A DNA stretch of 54,911 nt from Verrucomicrobiota bacterium (lineage in GTDB: Bacteria; Verrucomicrobiota; Verrucomicrobiia; Chthoniobacterales; Terrimicrobiaceae): contig JAGWWS010000021.1 in assembly GCA_018970255.1 (NCBI GenBank), forward strand, positions 1 to 54,911, in the 5' to 3' direction. How positions within the stretch are numbered: position 1 is the stretch's first letter; every line of letters starts with the position of its first letter. Under the pieces are notes generated by a model. The model made no database searches. It saw only the letters and a list, made by a program, of their open reading frames with translations, and was not told the origin of the DNA. Both the position numbers and the translations under genes were made by a program. Positions 17,175 through 25,154 of this stretch are shown here, in pieces.

Positions 17175-17525
17175 TCAGACTTGGGCGCGCATGAGTTCCT
17201 GATAGCTTTCGACAAGTTTGTTGCGGAGTTCGACCATGAGGCTGAATGCGACGCTCGACTCTTGGCCGGCGACGACTGCCTGGTGGAGGTTGGTGGCCTC
17301 GCCGGTGAGGACCTTGGTCCGTTCGTTTGCAGAGACTTTCATTTTGCCGTCCACATCATTGACGAATTTTTTGAGAACGGAGCCGAAGGGGTCTGGGCCA
17401 GGGGCTTGGGTGCCACCGGCGGCGAGACCGGCCGCGCGGAGCGGGCTCTCGGTTTCGAAATTGGGTTGGAGGTTCCGCATGGTGATGGGGGCCATGCCGG
17501 TTTGGATCGAATCGATAGGAGTCAT
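17175..17525 (-). CDS. fliE: Flagellar MS-ring-rod junction protein FliE
   Basis: A 116-aa protein joining the MS ring to the rod. The family C-terminal pattern is visible: LHQAVVAGQESSVAFSLMVE followed by LRNKLVESYQELMRAQV. Size and position after flgC are canonical (flgB-flgC-fliE). The leader is TAACCCCCACTG-rich. Confidence 0.92.
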   Translation of the reverse strand: MTPIDSIQTGMAPITMRNLQPNFETESPLRAAGLAAGGTQAPGPDPFGSVLKKFVNDVDGKMKVSANERTKVLTGEATNLHQAVVAGQESSVAFSLMVELRNKLVESYQELMRAQV

Positions 17526-17544
17526 AGTTTGAAATCAGTGGGGG

Positions 17545-17955
17545 TTAGCGGCCGATGGCGAGAGCGGAATTGGCCATTTGACGGGCATTCCGGAGGACGG
17601 CGAGATTCGCCTCGTAGGCGCGGGTGGCTGTGATCATGTCCACCATTTCGAATGGCACATTGACATTCGGCATTTGGACATTGCCATCATCGTCCGCGTG
17701 GGGGTGTTCGGGGTTGTGGATGATTTCGCCTTTGGATTCGTCGCCTTGGATCGCGGAAATGCGGACGCCCTGCATGTTCGGGCCTGCTGTTGCATCCAGC
17801 ACGGACTCGAAGGCCACGACTTGGCGCTGGTAGGCTTTTCCATCGAGGCCCTTGGTGGTGTGGGCGTTGGCGATATTTTGGGAGACAATGTCCACGCGCA
17901 TTTTTTCGGCGTGGAGCGCACTGGCCGAGATGGTGGAGGCGGAGATGACGTTCAT
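17545..17955 (-). CDS. flgC: Proximal rod protein FlgC
   Basis: A 136-aa rod subunit. N-terminal signature MRVDIVSQNIANAHTTKGLDG (residues 19-39) and C-terminal NVPFEMVDMITATRAYEANLAVL match FlgC. The typical FlgC middle, VRISAIQGDESKGEIIHNP followed by EHPHADDDG, is also present. Separated from flgB by 17 bases and from fliE by 19 bases. Confidence 0.95.
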   Translation of the reverse strand: MNVISASTISASALHAEKMRVDIVSQNIANAHTTKGLDGKAYQRQVVAFESVLDATAGPNMQGVRISAIQGDESKGEIIHNPEHPHADDDGNVQMPNVNVPFEMVDMITATRAYEANLAVLRNARQMANSALAIGR

Positions 17956-17972
17956 GGTTCTTTAGCGGGGAA

Positions 17973-18362
17973 TCACATCGAGCGGCCGGTGATGGCCACG
18001 CGGAGTTGCTTGAGGGAACCGCTCGCGAAGTCCGTGAGGGTTGAGAAATTCAGGTTGTTCTTCGAAAGTTCGAGCATCTCCTGGTCGATTTGGACATTGT
18101 TGCCGTCGGCACGGGTGGACGGGGTGAGTTCGTCCACCTCGGTGCGAGGGTCGATGGTGGCGATCTCGGAGGAGGCGCGGGCTTCGATGCGAGTGCGGAG
18201 TTCCTCTTCGAAATCCTTGCTGATTTGCATCCGCTTGTAACCGGGAGTGGAGACGTTGGCGATGTTGCTTGCGATGGCGGCGTGGCGGAGTGCCGTGACA
18301 TCCATCATTTTTTTCACGCCCACGTAATTTGACCCCGAGAAGAGTGAGGCGACCAGTTCCAT
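17973..18362 (-). CDS. flgB: Proximal rod protein FlgB
   Basis: A 129-aa rod subunit with N-terminal signature LRHAAIASNIANVSTPGYKR (about residues 25-44) and the C-terminal helix typical of rod proteins. The N-terminus (MELVASLFSGSNYVGVKKMM) aligns well with other FlgB starts, so the ATG at 18362 is preferred. The predicted sigma-54 transcription start is at about 18363, directly before that ATG, so the message from this promoter may have essentially no leader. Confidence 0.94.
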   Translation of the reverse strand: MELVASLFSGSNYVGVKKMMDVTALRHAAIASNIANVSTPGYKRMQISKDFEEELRTRIEARASSEIATIDPRTEVDELTPSTRADGNNVQIDQEMLELSKNNLNFSTLTDFASGSLKQLRVAITGRSM

Positions 18363-18373
18363 GCCAATTGTTC

Positions 18374-18389
18374 AGCAGAAGCTGTGCCA
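18374..18389 (-). promoter_or_regulatory. Sigma-54-type promoter upstream of flgB
   Basis: Minus strand reads TGGCAC-AGCTT-CTGCT. The -24 element is a perfect TGGCAC, the GG and GC are 10 bases apart, and only the first base of the -12 element differs from TTGCT. Predicted start of transcription is about 18363, one base before the flgB ATG. It would drive the long flgB-to-flhA transcription unit. Confidence 0.65.
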
Positions 18390-18529
18390 GCCGCTCAGGC
18401 GGGTCGGGCAGGGGAAATGCGCAGTAAGAAGGTGGGCGAAAGTGTGCATATCGGGGAAAAAGTTGCCGGGTTTTCCCTTTCGGAATTTCGGCGTGGTGCG
18501 AAGCGGTCTATGGACCGGAAGCGGAGAAA

Positions 18530-19051
18530 TCAGGAAACCAGACTGGCTCGGGCGCCTGGGGAGATGCGCAGAGTGCCGCCGGGCTCGCTGGACGGGGCGG
18601 CTTTGTCTGAGAAAGCGATTTTGGTGCTTTCGATGATGGCGACTGCCTTTCGGGCGTTCTCGCGGTCGTTTCCTTCGAGGCTGAAAGTTTTTTCCGTGCC
18701 ATCGGCTTTTTTCACCGTGACGGAGCCGTCTGAGTTGAAGCGCAGGTCGAAGCCCTCGGACTTTCCGCCTAGGAAGCGCGAGATTTCGGGATTGTTGAGG
18801 ATGCCCGTGGCGACTTTATCGAGATGGCTTTCGGCGTCCGAGCGATTTGAAATACCTTCGGCGGAGAGGAGTTGCGTGTGCTGGAACTTCGGGGTCGAGG
18901 TGACCTTGGCCATCATCTGGGCGAAGGCAAGTTTCTTGGCATCGGCAGGGCTCGGCGCGGCTTGGGCCTCAGCAGGTTTATTGTTTCCGGCGAGGTTGTT
19001 AAGGAGCTGGCTGCCGATTTTCGCTGCGGAGATGGCAAAGAGAGGATTCAT
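18530..19051 (-). CDS. Unknown protein at the head of the flagellar cluster
   Basis: A 173-aa protein that I do not recognise. It starts with a weakly hydrophobic, alanine-rich stretch (MNPLFAISAAKIGSQLLNNLAG) not clearly a signal peptide. A central part follows with predicted helices (FAQMMAKVTSTPKFQHTQLL; DAESHLDKVATGILNNPEIS), then a short beta-like segment (GFDLRFNSDGSVTVKKADG). The frame is open to a GTG at 19066, but the predicted sigma-54 start is near 19056, so the ATG at 19051 is the likely start. The small size, mixed helix content and location directly upstream of flgB suggest a flagellar rod/export accessory protein. That is an inference from context only. Confidence 0.75.
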   Translation of the reverse strand: MNPLFAISAAKIGSQLLNNLAGNNKPAEAQAAPSPADAKKLAFAQMMAKVTSTPKFQHTQLLSAEGISNRSDAESHLDKVATGILNNPEISRFLGGKSEGFDLRFNSDGSVTVKKADGTEKTFSLEGNDRENARKAVAIIESTKIAFSDKAAPSSEPGGTLRISPGARASLVS

Positions 19052-19066
19052 TGCACGTAGTGTCAC

Positions 19067-19082
19067 AGCAATGGCTGTGCCA
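19067..19082 (-). promoter_or_regulatory. Sigma-54-type promoter of the first flagellar-cluster gene
   Basis: Minus strand reads TGGCAC-AGCCA-TTGCT, a full match to the sigma-54 core consensus TGGCAC-N5-TTGCW with correct 10-base GG-to-GC spacing. It continues TTGCTGTGA as at 1183-1199. Predicted start near 19056 gives only about 5 untranslated bases before the ATG at 19051. Confidence 0.72.
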
Positions 19083-19134
19083 ATTTTTCAATGAAAGTCA
19101 GTAACTAAAACTTCAAAAAAATTCTCATACCGTA

Positions 19135-19150
19135 TGGCATGTCAATTGCT
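19135..19150 (+). promoter_or_regulatory. Sigma-54-type promoter of the giant surface protein
   Basis: Plus strand reads TGGCAT-GTCAA-TTGCT, one mismatch from TGGCAC-N5-TTGCW, with the GG and GC 10 bases apart, followed by GCGAAATC (TTGCTGCGA, like the two minus-strand sites TTGCTGTGA). Predicted start about 19161, 16 bases before the ATG at 19177. It is divergent from, and 52 bases away from, the promoter at 19067-19082. Both could share an upstream activator region only if binding sites lie inside the flanking genes. Confidence 0.6.
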
Positions 19151-19176
19151 GCGAAATCAGGAACTTTACTGCTTTA

Positions 19177-22100
19177 ATGCGTATTAAAATCAGCCTCTTT
19201 CTATCTTTTTTAGCCTTCTTGCTTCCTGCTTTCGCAGGGATATTGCCTTATTCCTCTGGCTCGAGGCTTCCGGACGGTTTTCAAAATGTTTCCTACCCGC
19301 TTCAGCTACCCCCTGCTCCCAACGATGCGATCGTTCGCCCTAATTCGGGTATTCAATTTCTTTCGACCAACGTCACCGCGAGTGAAAACTCTGTTTGGAG
19401 AGGCAGGGGCATTCCTGCCGGGTTGACCTTAAGTCCCCTCGGAATCCTGAGCGGCAAGCCTACCAGAGTCGGCAACTATACTTTTACGATTTCGGTTTTT
19501 GTGCGTCCTTTAACCAGAAATGGAACCTCGGTTTTGGATTTGCGGGACTCTGGAAACTACACGTTGACGGTGAATAGCACCCCACCACCAACAATCACTT
19601 CCAGTCGTGTTCTTCCTGGAGCCAAGTTTGATCGGCCGTATGTTTTCGTTGCAAACAATGGCCACTCCCTGAAGGCAAAGGGCGGGTATCCATTTTTGCA
19701 AAACTCGAGATATCCAACAGGGTATTATTGGCAGCATCTTCCGAAAAGAGGTGCATTTCAGCGGTTGCCGCAGGGAATGACGCTGAACAGCAACGGGGTG
19801 ATTTCCGGGACTCCCGTTTGGCCGAAGCCCCCCGTTCCCCTCACTCCTCAAACCTACACCATTGAGGCTCGGGCCACCGATTTCCTTGGCAAGTTCTCTT
19901 CCGCCAACTTCACTCTGGTCGTCGAGCCCCCGGAGGGGCCCGAGATTATCACGGAATGCCCGCTGCCCTCGGGCTTGGAAATGGAGCGGTATCCCGTGGT
20001 GGAACTCAGGGCGCGCAAGGGCAAATTGTCCTACCGTTGGCCCAGGCCGGCCAACCTGCCTCCCGGTTTGGTTTGGAACGAGAAGGGATACATTAGCGGC
20101 ACGCCCACCATGCGGGGAAATTACACGATTGACCTCCGCGTGGTTGATGCCAACGGGCTCACCGCCAATAAAACCTGCCTCATCGTCATTCGCCCGGCGC
20201 CGGAACTCGATTGCCCCAACATCCCCTGCGCAAGGGTCGGCGACACCCTCCTGCCGGTGCGCCTCGCCGCGCGCGGCGGCGATTTGCCCTACCGCTTCAG
20301 CGCCACCAACCCGCCGTTCGTTTCCGGGGCGCCATCAACCCTGCCGCCCGGGTTGTCCATCAATGCCACAACCGGGATCATCTCCGGCAACTTCACCGGC
20401 GGAGGGAACCTTACCTACAACGCCACATTCACCGTGCGGGACAATGCCAACCGGACAGCCAACAAAACCTGCCCGATCGTGGTGAGGGACCGCTTGGCCA
20501 TCACCACGGCCAGCCCGCTTCCCTTCGGCATCCGCGGTTTTCCCTACCCCGGCAAAACCGGTGCCCCCACCGTCTCCATCAATGCCACCGGCGGCTGGCC
20601 CCCCTACAATTTCCAACGCATTGCCGGCCTTCTTCCCGACGGGCTTTCGATCAACCCGAATACCGGAGTGATCAGCGGCACGCCCACCAAGACCGGCACC
20701 TTCAAATTCACCATCCGCGTCAAGGATTCCTGCGAACCACCCACCGGGTGGGTGGACGAGGAATTCGAGATTCCCATCTACGATCCGATCACCGTCTTCC
20801 CCCAACCCTCGCCCTGTTTGACGGTGAACCGAACCTTCAGCCTCAACCTCACAGCCTCCGGCGGCGCCCCGCCCTATGTTTGGTCGAACTTCACGGCGAG
20901 TTCGCAGAACTACAGCCTCTCGGTTCCGGACCCCAACAACTCCCGGACCGCGCGCGTCGATGGAACGCCCTCCCAAGTCGGCCCGGTCTTCTTCACCGTG
21001 AATGTCACCTCCCTCGGCATCACCGAAACTTTCACCGTGAACTACACGGTCCACCCGGACTTGAAAATCACATCCGACTGCCCTCCGGCGGAGGCCACGG
21101 TTGGCCGTGCCTACATTCCGCAAAACTTCCAGGCCATTGGAGGCACCCCGTCGGGAAATTACACCTGGAACGCAACCGTGAGCGTCAACGGAACGATTGT
21201 GCACCGCCGGGACTGGATTGCACAGCGGACCGATACCAACCCGCGCTTCACTTGGACGCCGTCTGTCCCGCCCGGGGGATTCACGGGCAGCGGTGACTCC
21301 AGCGGAATCGACCACACCATCTCCATAAGGGTCGCCGACGGTTGTGGCAATACCGATACCAAAAATTGCACGGTCACTGTTTACCCGGCATTGAGTTGCA
21401 ACCAGTTAATAACTTTGCCCTGTCTCTACAATGGCATGAATCTCACCGAAACGGTTGCCCTTCGTGCCACCGGCGGCAAAGCCCCTTATGTTGACTGGAC
21501 ATTGACCCCGATTGGTTCCGGAAAAATTCTGCCGAATGGTTTGCTACAGAAAAAACCGCCTGCCGGCCCGGGCAATGGATCAATCTTCTACGGCACAATT
21601 ACCGAAAACGGAACCTTTAGGTTCAATGCCACCGTTACAGACTCTTTGGGAAATACCTGCACGCGGAACCACACTATTGTTGTTCACCCCAAACTGAATG
21701 TTTCCGTTCCCTCCCCGATGCCATCCGGCAAGGTGAACCAAGCCTACAGTGTTGCCTTAACCGCCTCGGGGGGCAACGGAAGCTACTCTTGGCGCCTGGA
21801 TCCTGCCACGCTTCCAGCCACAGGTTTTCCCGGTATTTCCATAAATCCTTCCACGGGAGTGATCAATGGGACGCCGACACAAAAAGGGTTCTATAAAGTG
21901 ACAGTGATCCTTGAGGATTCTTGCGGGCAAATGCTTCGGCAGGAAATTGAAATCCCTGTTGAGGACCTCACCTACGCGATCACGCCGCAAACGGAAATCA
22001 ATATCTGGTTCGATGCCTCCGGTTCCATGGGTGCAGTTTTGCCTGTGCTGGTGAAGATGCAGAGCGAAGTTCTAAAGCCCTGCCTTGTTCAGTTTTTCAA

Positions 22101-23904
22101 TGGAAATGGAACCCTTTTCGACCAACGCGTCAAAGTTCGACAATTTTACGACGAGCGCACATTTTCTGTTTTGAATACCAATGGCTCCACGCCTGCCGTT
22201 ACGCAGGTCATCAACTTGGTTTTTCAAGACGAAGCCCAATCATTCTATCACCCCGAACTTTCATCTTTTGATGGAAGTCGAACGAGCTACTACGAAACAG
22301 ATATTTCAAGTTTAAGGAGTTCATTGATTGGTAAGCCCAACTACATACGTGGTGCGGTTCTGAGGGTCATGGGATACGATGGTTTTTTGTCGTTTGTTGA
22401 TGCAGTGAAAGGTGGTGTGGGAGGCTACAATGGCAACTTTGGCCTTGCCGACCAAAACGACATACGAGTTGTGCGAAATGTAGCCCGCCCAGGCGGTGGG
22501 GTAGGAACAGCCGCTCCCCTTCCCGGAAGTCCCATGTATTATGGCAACCAAATCATCGAGGTCCTGAACTCCATGGGATTTACATTGAGGCTTTGCGATA
22601 AAGCGCAGGATCCGCCTGTGAGCCTAACGCCCAAGATTGTCTCCCAAAATCCGCTCGAGGGTCCGATGGTGGGCATTCCCTACCAAGGAATTCTCTCCGC
22701 GGTCGGCGGTGTATTGCCGTATGCGTGGAGCCAGATTGGCGGCGTTTTGCCGAACGGCCTCACTTTCAATTCCACCACCGGAATCATCGAAGGCGTTCCC
22801 ACTTCGGTGCAGACGGCCAACTTTTCCGTCAAGGTTGAGGACACCAACAAAGCCTCCGACCAAAAAGGCTTTGCCCTTTCGGTCACTTGGCCCCCGCTTG
22901 CTGTGGATTGGAGCGAGGACACTCCTACGGTCCCTGTCGGTCAACCTTCAGGGCAGGAGACCTTCACGGCCTCTGGTGGGAATGGGAATTACACTTGGTC
23001 CGTTGGCAGCGGTTCCTTGCCGCCGGGGATTTTCTTGTCCTCCAATTCCGGAAAGACGGTGTTCCTGAGCGGCACGCCCACCGCTGTGGGAACCTTCAGT
23101 TTCCGGATACGCGTCGGATCCGCGGGCTTGGTCAACGAGATCGATGTGGACTATATCGTCGAAGCCGGTCCGGCACCGACGCCAGAAATGGTTTTTGTCG
23201 AAGGGGGAACGCTTCCGCCGATTTCGGAATTGGATGGGACGGTTGTGGGAAACTTCTTGATCGGAAAATACGAGGTGACTTGGGAAGAGTGGCAGGAGCT
23301 TAGGGCTTGGGCAGTGGCGAATGGATACACCGACCTTTCGGGCGTGGGTGACGGAACGGCAGGCAACCACCCGGTGCAGCAAGTGAGTTGGTATGATGTG
23401 CTGAAATGGAGTAATGCGAGGAGCGAGAGGGAGGGGTTTACCCCGGTTTATAGTGTAAACGGCACAGTTTATCGCACGGGTCAGAGCGTGCCCACAGTTA
23501 ACAGCAGCGCGAACGGATACCGATTGCCTATGGAAGCGGAATGGGAATGGGCAGCTAGGGGTGGAGTCAACAGCGGAAATTATGCTTATAGTGGGAGCAA
23601 TGAGATTACTTCAGTAGCTTGGTATTTGGATAATGCGGGTGGAGGCACAAATGCGGTGGGACTTAAGGCAGCAAACGAGTTGGCGGTTTACGATATGAGT
23701 GGGAATGTCGTGGAGTGGGTTTTCGAAATAACCTCCACGGCGCCAGGCTCCATTGGTCGCGTTATCCGTGGCGGCAGTTGGAAATCTGATGCGGATTTTT
23801 GCACTACAGACTATCGATTTAGCTTCTTCTACCCGAACGATCGCGTCAATGACGGCGGCTTCCGAATAGCCCGCAACGCGCCTGGAGTGCTCCCCGAAAA
23901 CTGA
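19177..23904 (+). CDS. Giant secreted Ig-repeat protein with vWA-like and FGE-like domains
   Basis: A 1575-aa predicted exported protein. Residues 1-20 form a signal peptide (LSFLAFLLPAFA). About nine He_PIG-type Ig-like repeats follow up to about residue 930, recognised by the recurring pattern LPxGLxxNxxTGxISGTPT. A vWA-like stretch starts near residue 940 with the MIDAS motif DASGS (D946). Two more Ig-like repeats lie at about 1150-1335, and a formylglycine-generating-enzyme/sulfatase-modifying-factor fold occupies about 1338-1570 (YRLPMEAEWEWAARGG; RVIRGGSW). The first of the two FGE catalytic cysteines is replaced (GGSWKS...FC), so enzymatic FGE activity is unlikely. Repeats often begin and end with Cys (ECP, DCP; NKTC, DSC), suggesting disulfides. 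N-x-S/T sequons are extremely frequent. Base composition shifts along the gene, hinting at assembly from modules. Divergent from the flagellar operon. Probably an adhesin or matrix protein; function inferred. Confidence 0.88.
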   Translation: MRIKISLFLSFLAFLLPAFAGILPYSSGSRLPDGFQNVSYPLQLPPAPNDAIVRPNSGIQFLSTNVTASENSVWRGRGIPAGLTLSPLGILSGKPTRVGNYTFTISVFVRPLTRNGTSVLDLRDSGNYTLTVNSTPPPTITSSRVLPGAKFDRPYVFVANNGHSLKAKGGYPFLQNSRYPTGYYWQHLPKRGAFQRLPQGMTLNSNGVISGTPVWPKPPVPLTPQTYTIEARATDFLGKFSSANFTLVVEPPEGPEIITECPLPSGLEMERYPVVELRARKGKLSYRWPRPANLPPGLVWNEKGYISGTPTMRGNYTIDLRVVDANGLTANKTCLIVIRPAPELDCPNIPCARVGDTLLPVRLAARGGDLPYRFSATNPPFVSGAPSTLPPGLSINATTGIISGNFTGGGNLTYNATFTVRDNANRTANKTCPIVVRDRLAITTASPLPFGIRGFPYPGKTGAPTVSINATGGWPPYNFQRIAGLLPDGLSINPNTGVISGTPTKTGTFKFTIRVKDSCEPPTGWVDEEFEIPIYDPITVFPQPSPCLTVNRTFSLNLTASGGAPPYVWSNFTASSQNYSLSVPDPNNSRTARVDGTPSQVGPVFFTVNVTSLGITETFTVNYTVHPDLKITSDCPPAEATVGRAYIPQNFQAIGGTPSGNYTWNATVSVNGTIVHRRDWIAQRTDTNPRFTWTPSVPPGGFTGSGDSSGIDHTISIRVADGCGNTDTKNCTVTVYPALSCNQLITLPCLYNGMNLTETVALRATGGKAPYVDWTLTPIGSGKILPNGLLQKKPPAGPGNGSIFYGTITENGTFRFNATVTDSLGNTCTRNHTIVVHPKLNVSVPSPMPSGKVNQAYSVALTASGGNGSYSWRLDPATLPATGFPGISINPSTGVINGTPTQKGFYKVTVILEDSCGQMLRQEIEIPVEDLTYAITPQTEINIWFDASGSMGAVLPVLVKMQSEVLKPCLVQFFNGNGTLFDQRVKVRQFYDERTFSVLNTNGSTPAVTQVINLVFQDEAQSFYHPELSSFDGSRTSYYETDISSLRSSLIGKPNYIRGAVLRVMGYDGFLSFVDAVKGGVGGYNGNFGLADQNDIRVVRNVARPGGGVGTAAPLPGSPMYYGNQIIEVLNSMGFTLRLCDKAQDPPVSLTPKIVSQNPLEGPMVGIPYQGILSAVGGVLPYAWSQIGGVLPNGLTFNSTTGIIEGVPTSVQTANFSVKVEDTNKASDQKGFALSVTWPPLAVDWSEDTPTVPVGQPSGQETFTASGGNGNYTWSVGSGSLPPGIFLSSNSGKTVFLSGTPTAVGTFSFRIRVGSAGLVNEIDVDYIVEAGPAPTPEMVFVEGGTLPPISELDGTVVGNFLIGKYEVTWEEWQELRAWAVANGYTDLSGVGDGTAGNHPVQQVSWYDVLKWSNARSEREGFTPVYSVNGTVYRTGQSVPTVNSSANGYRLPMEAEWEWAARGGVNSGNYAYSGSNEITSVAWYLDNAGGGTNAVGLKAANELAVYDMSGNVVEWVFEITSTAPGSIGRVIRGGSWKSDADFCTTDYRFSFFYPNDRVNDGGFRIARNAPGVLPEN

Positions 23905-23915
23905 TCCAAGAGTTA

Positions 23916-23952
23916 TGAGAGTGGGCGGCGCGGAGCGCCGCAGGAACTCTCA
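23916..23952 (+). terminator. Strong two-step hairpin after the giant gene
   Basis: TGAGAGT at 23916-23922 pairs with ACTCTCA at 23946-23952. Inside, GCGGCGC (23925-23931) pairs with GCGCCGC (23935-23941) around a GGA loop. It begins 11 bases after the stop codon of the surface-protein gene. No T-run follows, so it may be a transcript end, an RNA-stabilising hairpin or an element boundary of the adjacent IS remnant. Confidence 0.45.
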
Positions 23953-24230
23953 CGAAACAGAAAAGACACACACCGGAAGAAATCATCAAAAAGCTGCGTG
24001 AGGCGGAGGCGCTGATCGCGGCAGGCAAAGGAATCGACGCGGTCGTGCGAGGCATTGGCGTAAGCGCGGCGAACTACCAGCGATGGAAGAGTCGATATGG
24101 AGGCATGAAACAGGACGCCATCAAGCGGTTGAGGGAACTGGAAAAAGAGAATGCGCGCCTGAAGCGTGCGGTGGCCGACCAGACGCTCGACAAGGCGATC
24201 CTGAAGAAAATCGCGGAGGGAAAATGGTAG
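23919..24230 (+). pseudogene. IS3-family OrfA remnant without start codon
   Basis: In frame from after a stop at 23916, the translation contains HTPEEIIKKLREAEALIAAG, then GVSAANYQRWKSRYGGMK and a leucine-zipper-like stretch ending DKAILKKIAEGKW. This is the HTH_Tnp_1 OrfA of IS3-type elements (IS407/IS2-like style). No ATG, GTG or TTG start lies ahead of the conserved part in this frame; the expected start region is replaced by the hairpin at 23916-23952. The element's left end is therefore lost. OrfB follows in the overlapping -1 frame. Confidence 0.8.
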
Positions 24231-24303
24231 GCCCGGCCCGCAAACGCGAGGCGGTGGCGCATGTGCGACGCCGCCTCGAAGTGAGCGAGCGCCGGGCGGG
24301 CAT
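24224..24303 (+). pseudogene. Truncated IS3-family OrfB (first ~25 residues)
   Basis: The frame from ATG 24224 reads MVGPARKREAVAHVRRRLEV followed by SERRA, the standard beginning of an IS3-family OrfB transposase. It starts inside the end of orfA (AAAATGG junction), as in programmed-frameshift IS3 elements. Similarity stops after SERRA at about 24300, where the sequence becomes the 3' end of the minus-strand DUF1573 gene. The DDE catalytic domain is entirely missing, so the element is dead. Confidence 0.8.
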
Positions 24304-24305
24304 AC

Positions 24306-25154
24306 CTACCGGGATTCAAAAACCAAAGGAATTTGGATGGATTCGCCGTTGGTGAAAATGACGCCAATGGCTTTTCCATCATATTCACCCAGATCACCCA
24401 ATCCCCGCACAGCAAGGCGAATGGAGCGAGGGGTCGCAGAATAATCCACCTTCACGGCAGGGTCGGGAGTTGAAATTTCTTTGATTTCCAGTGGCGCTCC
24501 ATCGGCAGATTTCAGAAGAACATTTTTTTGGTTTCCGCATCCCCCTCACGGAGCAGAATCCTCTCCGGAGCGACCAGCATTTTTTTCTCCAAAACGACCA
24601 CTGCCGGGATGTCGATGGTTGGGGCGCGGGGGTTGTCGGTTTGGAGGGTGACCAGGAAGGGTTGGGGGTCGGATTCGGGGAGTTTTTCGAGCGTGGTAGT
24701 GATTTGGTGGGAGCGACCGTCCGGGGTTGCCTCGGTGGAGATGCGGACCGAGGGGTCGGAGGATTGGCTTCCGGTGATGCGAAAGGGTTGGCCGTTTGGG
24801 GTGATTTGAACGGAGCCCGTGGCGGGTTGACGGGCCGCTGGCTGGCGCAGGGTGAAAACGGGCGGGGCCACTTCGAACTCGGTGGCGATTTTGCCCTCCA
24901 TCGCAAGGACGATGGTGGGATTGACTGGATCATTGGATTCCACGGCGATCGTCTTGCGGGCTTCGCCCGAGCGGCCGGCGAGGGTGAGTTTGGTGGAAAT
25001 TTCTGCGGTTTCCCCTGGGGGGATGGTGGGGCGGGTGAGTTCCGTGGCGGTGCAACCGCACGCGGGGCGGATGGCGGTGATGGCGAGGTAGGAGGTGCCG
25101 GTGTTTTTGAGTTCGAACGAGTGCTCGACGGTCTCCGAGGAATCGCGCGAGAGT
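24306..25154 (-). pseudogene. DUF1573-family protein, 5' truncated and frameshifted
   Basis: Minus-strand translation from about 25150 gives SSETVEHSFELKNTGTSYLA and RPACGCTATELTRPTIPPGE, the DUF1573 core with its CGCT motif. A long beta-rich part follows. The frame meets a stop at 24512-24514 just after an A7 run (plus-strand T7 at 24523-24529). Adding one A lets translation continue as KNVLLKSADGAPLEIKEIS and on to a TAG at 24306, giving sensible sequence throughout. The signal peptide and start codon are absent: the 5' end stops at the RAYT-like element at 25155. The original product was probably an exported protein. Confidence 0.78.

Noticed and set aside
23959-24360. Possible small plus-strand gene after the surface protein
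   Set aside because: The sequence matches IS3 OrfA/OrfB fragments, not a free-standing gene.
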